In this document: positions 7,727 to 15,516 of the stretch, one piece after another | How the letters are laid out: every line of letters begins with the position of its first letter | Numbering within the stretch: the stretch's first letter is position 1 | Origin: CAG-533 sp022779465 | GTDB taxonomy: Bacteria > Bacillota_I > Bacilli_A > RF39 > UBA660 | DNA: 64,000 bases | Direction: 5' to 3' | Assembly (NCBI GenBank): GCA_022779465.1 | Contig: JALFTB010000003.1 | Coordinates: 1-64,000 of the forward strand | Notes under the pieces: generated by a model | The model's database searches: none | What the model saw: only the letters and a program-made list of their open reading frames with translations | Told to the model about the DNA's origin: nothing | Made by a program: the position numbers and the translations under genes

Positions 7727-8740
7727 ATGAACATAATAATAAAAAACAGAAATAGGGTAATAGATAATGCACAAATCGAGGTGCTAAAAACCTTAACTGG
7801 AGAATTTGAGAGAAAAGACTTAGAAGAACAATTAGTTAATCTAACTTTCAATAAAGTTATTATCGATATTACAGCTATTAAAAATTATTATGACCCTACA
7901 TCACTTTTCTATTTCTTATCATATTTTGATGTAAATAAAGTAATATTACTTTTAGATGATAGTCCTTTAGTAAATAATAATGAATTCTTAACATCATTAA
8001 TAGATAAAGGTTATTATAACTTTACCAGAAATACTTCAGGAATAAACTATCTAATAGATCATCCAAACAAATATGAAGATGTGGTAAAATATAAACAAGT
8101 AACAATTCAAAGTGCGTTTAATCCCATCGCTGGAAACTTAAATGAAATAAAACCTTCATCATCTGCTGAGCAAGTAAATTATCAAAAAAGCAAAAATCAA
8201 AAAGTAATTGGAATCCAAAATCTAACTGAACATGCTGGATCAACAACACTAATGTATATGATGGTAAAACATCTATCACCAAATTATAAAGTAAAAGGCA
8301 TTGAAATGATGAAACAAGATTCACTTTACTTTAGAGATAATAATATACTTTACGCAACATCCTTAGAAGATCTAAAAATGCGTTTATCTTCCTTAAAAGA
8401 TTTAGACGTAATTATTATAGATTTAAATGATATAGATGGTAGAGATATCTGTGATGAAATATTATTTCTTGTTGACCCCGGAATCGTAAAATTAAATAAA
8501 TTACTTAAAGGCGGTTCAATCGTTTATGAAAGAATTCAAAATGGTAAAGTAGTACTTAATCGAAGTGCTATATTACAACAAGAAGTAAATACCTTTGAAT
8601 ATGAAACAAAATTAAAAGTATTTTTAAACATTCCTAATATTAACGACCGTAAAGATAATAATGCCTCAATAAATGCATTATTAGTTAAATTAGGCTTTAA
8701 TAAACAATCAGGTCATGGATTATTTAGTTCATTTAAATAA
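7727..8740 (+). CDS. TadZ/CpaE-like protein: receiver-like domain plus MinD-type ATPase with degenerate P-loop
   Basis: Residues 1 to about 120 look like an atypical receiver domain (alternating strands and helices, VILLLDDSPLV). Residues of about 150-330 look like a MinD/ParA-type SIMIBI fold (QKVIGIQN..., DVIIIDLND, VDPGIVKLNKLL). This two-part layout is that of TadZ/CpaE, which localises pilus machines at the pole. The deviant Walker A segment reads NLTEHAGSTTL: the P-loop glycine is present but the signature and catalytic lysines are not, so nucleotide hydrolysis is doubtful. It is co-transcribed with the two pilin-like genes. A role in positioning the secretion machine is inferred. Confidence 0.6.
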   Translation: MNIIIKNRNRVIDNAQIEVLKTLTGEFERKDLEEQLVNLTFNKVIIDITAIKNYYDPTSLFYFLSYFDVNKVILLLDDSPLVNNNEFLTSLIDKGYYNFTRNTSGINYLIDHPNKYEDVVKYKQVTIQSAFNPIAGNLNEIKPSSSAEQVNYQKSKNQKVIGIQNLTEHAGSTTLMYMMVKHLSPNYKVKGIEMMKQDSLYFRDNNILYATSLEDLKMRLSSLKDLDVIIIDLNDIDGRDICDEILFLVDPGIVKLNKLLKGGSIVYERIQNGKVVLNRSAILQQEVNTFEYETKLKVFLNIPNINDRKDNNASINALLVKLGFNKQSGHGLFSSFK

Positions 8741-8744
8741 TTAA

Positions 8745-8773
8745 TTGACAATAATAATAAAATAATATAAAAT
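8745..8773 (+). promoter_or_regulatory. Promoter for the second VirB2-like gene
   Basis: TTGACA at 8745-8750 and TAAAAT at 8768-8773 are separated by 17 nt. AAGGAGAG is a strong RBS before the ATG at 8802. Confidence 0.75.
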
Positions 8774-8801
8774 TAAAAGAGAAGTAAGGAGAGATAATAA
8801 A

Positions 8802-9131
8802 ATGGGTTCACTAAGTTCACTTTGTACAGAAGCTAAAGATATTCTTGCATTTGCCGGATGGATTTTAACATTCTTTAAAATTGCTATACCTTTATTAATA
8901 ATCGGTTTAGGTATGTTTGATTTTGGAAAAGCTGTAGTTTCAAGTAAAGATGATGAAATCAAAAAATCTGCTAAAACATTAATGTACCGTGCAATTGCTG
9001 GTATTGTAATTTTCTTTGTACCTTCATTAGTAGTATGGTTATTTCAAACTGTCGGTAGTTTTAACGATGCTGCAAATGCAACTAATTTTGATGATTGTAA
9101 AAAGTGCATTTTAACACCTTGGAGTTGTTAA
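8802..9131 (+). CDS. VirB2/TrbC-like small membrane protein (copy 2)
   Basis: This 109-residue protein has two membrane helices (ILTFFKIAIPLLIIGLGMFDF and AIAGIVIFFVPSLVVWLF) joined by a Lys-rich loop (SKDDEIKKSAKTLMYR). It is paralogous to the 6354 protein, sharing the FKIAIPLxIIxxGxFDF, I.FF.P and C-terminal C-x2-C-I motifs (DDCKKCI). No signal peptide precedes the first helix. It has its own promoter and terminator, which suggests it is made in larger amounts than the rest of the machine, as expected for a pilus subunit. T4SS role inferred from topology and neighbours. Confidence 0.68.
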   Translation: MGSLSSLCTEAKDILAFAGWILTFFKIAIPLLIIGLGMFDFGKAVVSSKDDEIKKSAKTLMYRAIAGIVIFFVPSLVVWLFQTVGSFNDAANATNFDDCKKCILTPWSC

Positions 9132-9146
9132 ATATAGTAACTAAAA

Positions 9147-9170
9147 AACAACTTTACTGTTGTTTTTTTT
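9147..9170 (+). terminator. Terminator after the second VirB2-like gene
   Basis: The AACAAC/GTTGTT stem (9147-9152 with 9159-9164, extendable by A-T pairs) is followed by a long T run. Confidence 0.75.
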
Positions 9171-9172
9171 TA

Positions 9173-9181
9173 TGATATAAT
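9173..9181 (+). promoter_or_regulatory. Extended -10 promoter for the main T4SS operon
   Basis: TG-A-TATAAT (9173-9181) directly follows the T run of the previous terminator. A good -35 is not evident, which fits an extended -10 promoter. The first gene begins at 9222 behind TTAGGTGAA. Confidence 0.6.
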
Positions 9182-9221
9182 TTTGAATGGTATATTATAT
9201 AGAGAATTAGGTGAATATTCT

Positions 9222-9587
9222 ATGAAAAAAATAAAAACTTTTATGTATATTACTATACTTTATTTATTAAAAGCAAATTATGTTTTAGCTGCTCAAAAAC
9301 CAACTGGCAATGCTAATGATTGTTCTGGTGTTTTAGCTGGTTTAAAACCAGATTTAGATAATATTTTTAAAGCTATGAAGATAATTGGACCAATTATTGT
9401 ATTTGCTTTAACTGTTTATGAATATGCCATGGCAATCTTCTCTAAAGATGCTGAAGGATTAAAAAAATGTAATAGTAGATTAACAACTCGTTTAATTCTT
9501 ATAGCAATATTGGTATTTTTACCAACATTAATAAACTTATTACTAGGACTTTTAGATCCTAGTTATGAAACATGTGTAGTTGGGTAG
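9222..9587 (+). CDS. VirB2/TrbC-like small membrane protein (copy 3)
   Basis: It has a signal-peptide-like N terminus (KKIKTFMYITILYLLKANYVLAA) followed by two membrane helices (IIGPIIVFALTVYEYAMAIF and LTTRLILIAILVFLPTLINLLLGLL) with a short charged loop. Like copies 1 and 2 it keeps the P.I........I and F.P..I motifs of the two-helix core. I place the start at the ATG at 9222, not at a TTG at 9183, because of the RBS and because the promoter lies at 9173-9181. It is the first gene of the long operon and is followed after 9 bases by the VirB6-like gene. Confidence 0.66.
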   Translation: MKKIKTFMYITILYLLKANYVLAAQKPTGNANDCSGVLAGLKPDLDNIFKAMKIIGPIIVFALTVYEYAMAIFSKDAEGLKKCNSRLTTRLILIAILVFLPTLINLLLGLLDPSYETCVVG

Positions 9588-9596
9588 GTGATAAAT

Positions 9597-12422
9597 ATGA
9601 TGAGTAAGATCCTGTTAATTGGATGGAGTTTAGCTGATGAAATTGGTGATGTATTTAAAAAACTATTAAATTATATAATACTAACCGTAGATTCAGTTGT
9701 ATTTTGGTTTATAAAATTAATTAGTCAAGTTTTCTTTTTGGTAGTCGATACAAACATGGAAGGACAGGCCATTACCGCTAAAATGAACGAACTTATGAAT
9801 CGCATCTATATCATTTTGGGCGTTGGAATGCTTTTCTTTGTTGCTTATAAAATTATATGTTTAATGACAGATCCAGACAAAATTAGTAACGACGGTGCAG
9901 ATTCAATGCAAGGAATTGTTAAAAATGTAGTTTTATCAGTAATTATGTTATCACTAATACCAACCGCATTTAATTACCTAATGCAATTTCAAACAAGAGT
10001 TGTTAGTACTAATGTTATTGGTTCTATTATTTTAGGAACATCAAATAATTCATCTGATGCGAATAATGTTAGAAAAGCGGGTTCAAAGGTTGCCTTATCA
10101 ATTTATTCATCTTTCTATTATCCAGTAAATGACAAAGGTAAAATATATAATTATTATGATTGTGGCGGAAGGTATCCGGATGCTCCAAAAAAGCCTAGCG
10201 GAGTACCAGATATTTGCGAAACATATGTAAAAAAATATGACGATGCAATGAATTCCGGAGGAATTAAAGAATTTATATTAGATGATGAATTAAATCAAGC
10301 TCTTGTAGATGGTGAAATGGAACACATCGCTATTGTTCCAATATTAGCTGGAGCATATGCAGTATGGTTATATTTAGTATTTACTTTAGATGTTGCGACT
10401 AGAGCAATCAAGTTAATATTCTATAGATTAATTGCTCCAATCCCAGTAATGATGAGAATTACCAAGCCGGTAGGTGGAGCGTTTACTAAATGGATAAATG
10501 ATGTTATCAAAACTTACCTATCATTATTTATTAGATTAATAATTATTAACTTCTCACTCTTTACAATAAATCTTATTGTATCATTAGATTTGAGTGAATT
10601 ATTTCCAAGTTCTAGCTCTGCAACCGGATTAGCCATTCTACTTGCTAAAGTAGCAGTTTTACTTGGAATCTTACAATTTGCTAAAGATGCACCAAAAATG
10701 GTTGAAGAATTATTTGGCGTTGAACACATTGATACAAGCGTAGCAGGTATGAAAAATAGACTTAACGAAAATGAATATGCTAAAAGAGCTGCAGTTGCTG
10801 GTGGAGCTTTAGGTTTAGGTGGCGCTAGAGCAGGTTGGAATGCAATTCAAGGCAGATTTAATAAAAATTCAAAACAATATGCTGAAAGACAAAAAAGAAA
10901 ACAAGAAAGAAATGCTTATAATGATAGAAGAAGACAATATCGTGAAGGGTTAAGCAGTGCTGGAAGAGTTGCAGATAGTGTGGCACATGGAGTTAGCACA
11001 GCTTTTGGTGCCGTTGGAGCAGCCGGAAGAGCAGCGGCCAGAACAGTAGGCACTGCTGGAAGAGGACTGGCTGCTGGCAATGTTGATATTAATGAAATAG
11101 GAAATGCAATTGCTGGTCAAGACGCAGCAAATAAAAAAAGATATGCAGAACAAGATCAAAAAAGAGCACAAAAAAATCAACGTGCTATTAAAAATAGATT
11201 TAATACTGGTTCATATTTCTTTCCATCTGTTCAAGGAGCAGTTGGAAATCTAATTGATAGTATTCCAGATGTCGCAGTCGGCGAAGACGATGTTGTTAGA
11301 GAAGGACAACAAACTAAAAAAGATGTAGGTGGATGGTTAACAGGAATGGTTAATAAAGCATTAAGAACAACCAGTTCAGCTGCTGCATCAGCTGATAAAG
11401 CCGTTATATCAGCCGCAAGTGAAAGTTTCTCAAGAATTACCGATTTACCATCAATGAAAGGCAAAGATACTGAACTAAATGCTGAAAAAGATTCAAGAAG
11501 AAATGCAATTATAAGTAATGCACAGGAAGCAAAACTTGCAGAAAGAACTAGTTATGACGCTAAAGTTGGTGAGTTATATGCACCAATTGCTCAGCAAAAA
11601 AGTTCAGTAGTTTCTACTATGTCATCTACGTATAGTCAATTGGTAAGGGATGATGCAACACGTGCTACTCATGAAATAGATAACAGCGCTAATTTAACTG
11701 ATGAACAAAAAACGGAAGCTAAACAACAAATTCAAACAAAAATGCAAAGTCAACTTGATGCTCTAAGTACTAATGACTTACAAGCTGTAACTCAAGTCAT
11801 TAAAGAACATCAAACAGCTGTAGTTGCCAACATTACTAACGATACAAGTTTATCTGATGCAGAAAAGCAAAGAAGAATTGAAGTTGTAACTAATGCTTCA
11901 AATACTAATATTGAAACAATAACCACCCAATGCGAACAACTTGATCAAAGCGTAGCTACTCAAAAAGCAGCTCTTGATGCCGAATATCAAGGTGCAATTG
12001 CTAAGATAAGTGCATCCGAAAATGCAGAATTAAAAGCAATTGATGATGATATCAAGAAGAAAAAAATGGATGCTAAGGTTGAAGCATTGAAAAAAGATGC
12101 TGATGTTCTAAAAATAGCTGGTAATGTTGAAACAGAAAAGAGTTTTATGGATAGTATTAACAAGATGAGTAGAGAATCACAAAGTGCTATCTATAGTCCA
12201 AAAATGGCTGAAACATTAGGATTGGCAGCAGCAGATGCAACTCCTGAAAATATTCAAAGAGAAATAAGAAGAACATTTTCTGATTTAAGAGCAGGCAATG
12301 TTAGTGAACAAACTGTTTTAACAATCGAACAATTAAAGAAATCATTAGAAACCGCAAAAAGAATTTCTGATTTAGCAACAGTAAATTCTGGTAAAAAAGA
12401 AAACGGTGGTGACAAGAAATAA
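9597..12422 (+). CDS. VirB6/TrbL-like polytopic membrane protein with long soluble C-terminal tail
   Basis: This is the multi-pass channel component expected of a T4SS. Residues 1 to about 365 contain several membrane helices (VVFWFIKLISQVFFLVV, IYIILGVGMLFFVAYKIICL, AVWLYLVFTLDV, LFIRLIIINFSLFTINLIVS, AILLAKVAVLLGIL). A basic and then Ala/Gly/Gln-rich segment follows (about 395-500). The remainder to about 941 is predicted helical and coiled-coil, rich in K, E, Q and A. In usual VirB6/TrbL proteins the membrane part dominates; here more than half is soluble. The start is ATG 9597 with AGGTG before it. The stop overlaps the next ATG (TAATG). Confidence 0.75.
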   Translation: MMSKILLIGWSLADEIGDVFKKLLNYIILTVDSVVFWFIKLISQVFFLVVDTNMEGQAITAKMNELMNRIYIILGVGMLFFVAYKIICLMTDPDKISNDGADSMQGIVKNVVLSVIMLSLIPTAFNYLMQFQTRVVSTNVIGSIILGTSNNSSDANNVRKAGSKVALSIYSSFYYPVNDKGKIYNYYDCGGRYPDAPKKPSGVPDICETYVKKYDDAMNSGGIKEFILDDELNQALVDGEMEHIAIVPILAGAYAVWLYLVFTLDVATRAIKLIFYRLIAPIPVMMRITKPVGGAFTKWINDVIKTYLSLFIRLIIINFSLFTINLIVSLDLSELFPSSSSATGLAILLAKVAVLLGILQFAKDAPKMVEELFGVEHIDTSVAGMKNRLNENEYAKRAAVAGGALGLGGARAGWNAIQGRFNKNSKQYAERQKRKQERNAYNDRRRQYREGLSSAGRVADSVAHGVSTAFGAVGAAGRAAARTVGTAGRGLAAGNVDINEIGNAIAGQDAANKKRYAEQDQKRAQKNQRAIKNRFNTGSYFFPSVQGAVGNLIDSIPDVAVGEDDVVREGQQTKKDVGGWLTGMVNKALRTTSSAAASADKAVISAASESFSRITDLPSMKGKDTELNAEKDSRRNAIISNAQEAKLAERTSYDAKVGELYAPIAQQKSSVVSTMSSTYSQLVRDDATRATHEIDNSANLTDEQKTEAKQQIQTKMQSQLDALSTNDLQAVTQVIKEHQTAVVANITNDTSLSDAEKQRRIEVVTNASNTNIETITTQCEQLDQSVATQKAALDAEYQGAIAKISASENAELKAIDDDIKKKKMDAKVEALKKDADVLKIAGNVETEKSFMDSINKMSRESQSAIYSPKMAETLGLAAADATPENIQREIRRTFSDLRAGNVSEQTVLTIEQLKKSLETAKRISDLATVNSGKKENGGDKK

Positions 12423-12841
12423 TGACAAATGAAGCACAATTTTGTGAAGATTACACAGTTAGATTTATTCTAATGTATAACATAATTGATAAAGACGAAT
12501 TAGAAGATATAGAAACTACCAAAGCTATGAAAGAAGATAGTATTTATCAAATGATGCTTACATCGGAAAAAGAAAAAACTATGTTAGAAGAAGCAGAAAA
12601 GGAATATGAAGAATCTATAGGTAAATTACTTGATGAAATCAGACACAATTATCCTGATGTTATCAATCAAACAATAATGCAATTAAATGGATTATTAATT
12701 CAAAATCCTCAAGTAGCAGCTAAGTTAGGCTTGAGAGTACCACAAAGTATTTCTCAAGGCCTACCTAGCTTAGATTATTATAATAATTATAAAAAATGTT
12801 TCGATAACCTTCAAAAATTAGAAATATTAGGAATGAAATAA
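12422..12841 (+). CDS. Small acidic cytoplasmic protein of the T4SS operon, unknown
   Basis: I do not recognise this 139-residue protein. It has no signal peptide or membrane segment and is largely helical and acidic (EKEKTMLEEAEKEYEE). It is coupled to the VirB6-like gene by a one-base stop/start overlap and lies 16 bases before the PrgI-like gene, whose RBS is AAGGAGG. The position between VirB6 and VirB3 genes suggests an accessory factor or chaperone for the membrane complex; this is inference. Confidence 0.6.
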   Translation: MTNEAQFCEDYTVRFILMYNIIDKDELEDIETTKAMKEDSIYQMMLTSEKEKTMLEEAEKEYEESIGKLLDEIRHNYPDVINQTIMQLNGLLIQNPQVAAKLGLRVPQSISQGLPSLDYYNNYKKCFDNLQKLEILGMK

Positions 12842-12857
12842 AAAGGAGGAATAAAAA

Positions 12858-13175
12858 GTGAATGAATATTTAATTCCCGCAAACTCCAAAAAGTCAATGT
12901 TGATTTTAGGAATGTTTAATAAAGGGGATTTAATTATCTTTGGGGCTGGATTAGGAGCTACTGTATTAATGATGCTTACTATGTCTACTAATTCATTAAA
13001 ACAGATATTATTTATATTATCACCTGCGTTAATATGTTCTTTCTTAGTTGTGCCAATTCCTAATCAACATAATATAAGAACATTAATACAGAATATATAT
13101 TTATATTTTACAGGCCGAAGAACTTACTATTGGAAAGGTTGGTGTGGTGGTTATGGCGAAGACGACACAAAGTAA
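12858..13175 (+). CDS. PrgI/VirB3-like membrane protein
   Basis: The 105-residue protein has a short soluble N terminus, then two close hydrophobic helices (LIIFGAGLGATVLMMLTM and ILFILSPALICSFLVV) and a basic C terminus (YFTGRRTYYWKG). This is the pattern of the PrgI family (PF12666), the Gram-positive equivalent of VirB3, which is normally encoded directly before VirB4, as here. A typical AAGGAGG RBS precedes the start codon at 12858. The end overlaps the start of the VirB4 N-terminal gene by 23 bases. Confidence 0.75.
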   Translation: MNEYLIPANSKKSMLILGMFNKGDLIIFGAGLGATVLMMLTMSTNSLKQILFILSPALICSFLVVPIPNQHNIRTLIQNIYLYFTGRRTYYWKGWCGGYGEDDTK

Positions 13176-13710
13176 ATATACTGAGGATTGGGTTCCTATT
13201 AAGTCAATCCAAAATGGAATGATTCAACTTAATAATAATTACTATGTAACTGGTATTAAAGTTGAACCTAAAAATATTTTTATCTTAGATTATCAAACTC
13301 AGAATAATATCATATTTAATTTTAGAAATTTTTATAATACAATTGATTATGAATTCTGGCTAATAGTAGCAGATAGACCTGTTGATATTAAATTATACAT
13401 GTCTCAACTTCAATTACAATATGATAATGCTCAAAATCAAGCAATTAGAAAGCTTATTAGTCAAGATATTAGTAAAGCTGAAGATTTTGCTGGTACAGCA
13501 ATGAATGTTGTTGATACAGAGTATTACATCTTATTTAGAGATAAAAAATTAGAGATAGTTCAAAAGAGAATTCAAAACCTTATTGGAAATTTAGCTCAAC
13601 TTGGATTAAATTCAAGCCAAACAAGTGATGATGATTTAAAATTCTTGCTTCAAAATTTCTTAAATGGTGGAGCAAAGAATGAATATGGGACGGTGATGAC
13701 TGATGTCTAA
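13153..13710 (+). CDS. VirB4 N-terminal domain as a separate protein
   Basis: The 185-residue protein begins with the DWVPIKSIQNGMIQLNNNYYVTGIKVEP stretch typical of the N-terminal domain of Gram-positive VirB4/TraE-type ATPases (split here by my description, not by a sequencing gap I can detect). It has no P-loop; the ATPase domain follows in the next gene. The ends overlap by 8 bases (ATGTCTAA), which suggests coupled translation. The ATG at 13153 follows a GGTGTGGTGG stretch; two GTGs just upstream are alternatives. The two proteins together (about 781 residues) match the usual full VirB4 length. Confidence 0.72.
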   Translation: MAKTTQSKYTEDWVPIKSIQNGMIQLNNNYYVTGIKVEPKNIFILDYQTQNNIIFNFRNFYNTIDYEFWLIVADRPVDIKLYMSQLQLQYDNAQNQAIRKLISQDISKAEDFAGTAMNVVDTEYYILFRDKKLEIVQKRIQNLIGNLAQLGLNSSQTSDDDLKFLLQNFLNGGAKNEYGTVMTDV

Positions 13711-15493
13711 TGTATTTAAAAGTGAAATAGCTCCTAAGGGCATGAATTTTAATATAAATGATTTTATGATTAGTGATAAATATGCTACTATCTTAACAAT
13801 CATTAGTTATCCTAAAATGATAGGACCAGGTTTCTTAGCATCAGTTACTAATTTACCGGGTATTAAAGTTGTAGTTAAACATATTCCAATTAACTTCTCA
13901 GAAATGAGTAAGATGATTAACAAAGAAATTGTTGATTTAAAGCAAAGATATCAAAAAGAAAATGATCGTACTCTTCAAGAAAGATATCGTCAAGATTATG
14001 AATCATTAGAATCTTTTATTCAAATGCTTGCTGCAACTCAATCAAAAATCTTTGATTTTCAAATGCATATTATGATTACAGCTGATTCAAAAGAAGAATT
14101 AGAAAATAAAAAAATTCAAATTAGAAACTACTTAGATGCGATGGGAATGCGTGGTATTCCAATGATGTTTGAACAAGAAAAAGTTCTTAAATCAATGTTA
14201 CCAATCTTCCCAAAACAAGATATCGAAGATCGAGTTGGTATTCCAATTCCAAGTCCTACTATTGCAGCAATGTATCCATTTGTCTTTGATAGTATTAAAG
14301 ATCCAGGATCTGCTACTTTATTAGGTGTAGATTTCTCTGGGGGAGTTATCTTATTTAACCAATTCTTATATCAAATCAAAAAAGAGTTTAATAGAAATAA
14401 TGCAAATATCATTATCTTAGGTACATCAGGTTCAGGTAAAAGTACCGCAGCTAAATTATTATTAAGAACTCATATTCGTAATAATTGTAAAATAATTGCT
14501 ATTGACCCTGAAGGTGAACTTGAAGATATGACAAGAAACTATGGTGGTGACTTTATCGATTTAGGTAAAGGTGGCCAATATGGTTTAATCAATCCATTAG
14601 AAGTTATCTTTGATGCTGATGAAGAAGAATTAAAAGAAGGTTTAGGTCATTCTGTATTAACTAGAACTCTTCAATCATTAAAAGCATTTATGAAATATTA
14701 TTATCCTTCAATTGAAGATGATGTATTACAAATGTTTAGTGAAATATGTCAAGAAACATATAAGAGATTTAATATAGATTTTAATACTGACTTTAGTTCA
14801 TTTACATCAGCTGATTATCCAACATTTGATGATGTTTACTCAACAATTAAAGGTAAATTATTATCAATGCCAGAAGCAACTAGAGAAAAAGATGTAATGG
14901 AACGTTTAGAGTTACGTGTAAGACCATTTACAAATGAATTAAGATTCTATTTTAATGGTCATACAACCCTACAAATGAAAAGTAATTTCATTGTATTTAA
15001 TATTAGAGAACTTATGAATAGTGATGAAAATATTCGTAATGCTTTATTCTTTAATGTTTTAAAATATGCATGGGGCTTATGTTTAGATAAAAGTATTAAT
15101 ACCATAATGTATGTTGATGAAGCCCATGTCTTATTATCATCAAGAAATGAACTAGGTGCTGAATTTTTAGCTCAAGTTCAAAGACGTAGTCGTAAATATA
15201 ACACTGGAACAATTATTATTACTCAACAACCAACTGACTTTGCTGCAGAAAATGTATTTGTTCATGGTAAAGCAATTTTCGATAACGCTTCTTATTATCT
15301 AGTAATGGGATTAAGAAAACAAGCTGTTGAAGATTTAGCCAGATTAATCGACTTAAATGATAATGAAAAAGAAAGTATTAAAACATACAGTCAAGGAGAA
15401 GCCTTATTCGTATGTGGAAATAGACGTATGAGAATTAATGTTGTTCTTACTCAAGATGAGTTAGATTCATTTGGTTCTGGTGGCGGCCTATAG
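13703..15493 (+). CDS. VirB4-family T4SS ATPase
   Basis: This is the conserved energising ATPase of type IV secretion. Walker A is GTSGSGKS at residues 240-247 and Walker B is MYVDEAH at about 470-476; the QRRSRKYNTG and ITQQPTDF segments after it are typical of VirB4/TraC. An N-terminal part (1-180) completes the domain begun in the previous gene. It is the best-conserved marker of the locus and supports calling the whole region a T4SS. The RBS before 13703 is AGCAAAG...GGGACGGTG inside the upstream gene. Confidence 0.9.
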   Translation: MSNVFKSEIAPKGMNFNINDFMISDKYATILTIISYPKMIGPGFLASVTNLPGIKVVVKHIPINFSEMSKMINKEIVDLKQRYQKENDRTLQERYRQDYESLESFIQMLAATQSKIFDFQMHIMITADSKEELENKKIQIRNYLDAMGMRGIPMMFEQEKVLKSMLPIFPKQDIEDRVGIPIPSPTIAAMYPFVFDSIKDPGSATLLGVDFSGGVILFNQFLYQIKKEFNRNNANIIILGTSGSGKSTAAKLLLRTHIRNNCKIIAIDPEGELEDMTRNYGGDFIDLGKGGQYGLINPLEVIFDADEEELKEGLGHSVLTRTLQSLKAFMKYYYPSIEDDVLQMFSEICQETYKRFNIDFNTDFSSFTSADYPTFDDVYSTIKGKLLSMPEATREKDVMERLELRVRPFTNELRFYFNGHTTLQMKSNFIVFNIRELMNSDENIRNALFFNVLKYAWGLCLDKSINTIMYVDEAHVLLSSRNELGAEFLAQVQRRSRKYNTGTIIITQQPTDFAAENVFVHGKAIFDNASYYLVMGLRKQAVEDLARLIDLNDNEKESIKTYSQGEALFVCGNRRMRINVVLTQDELDSFGSGGGL

Positions 15494-15516
15494 TATAAAA
15501 GGTGGTGTATCTATTT

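Noticed and set aside
13144..13175. Frameshift joining the PrgI-like and VirB4 N-terminal genes
   Set aside because: Each gene has its own start and the overlap is only 23 bases; PrgI and VirB4 are normally separate.
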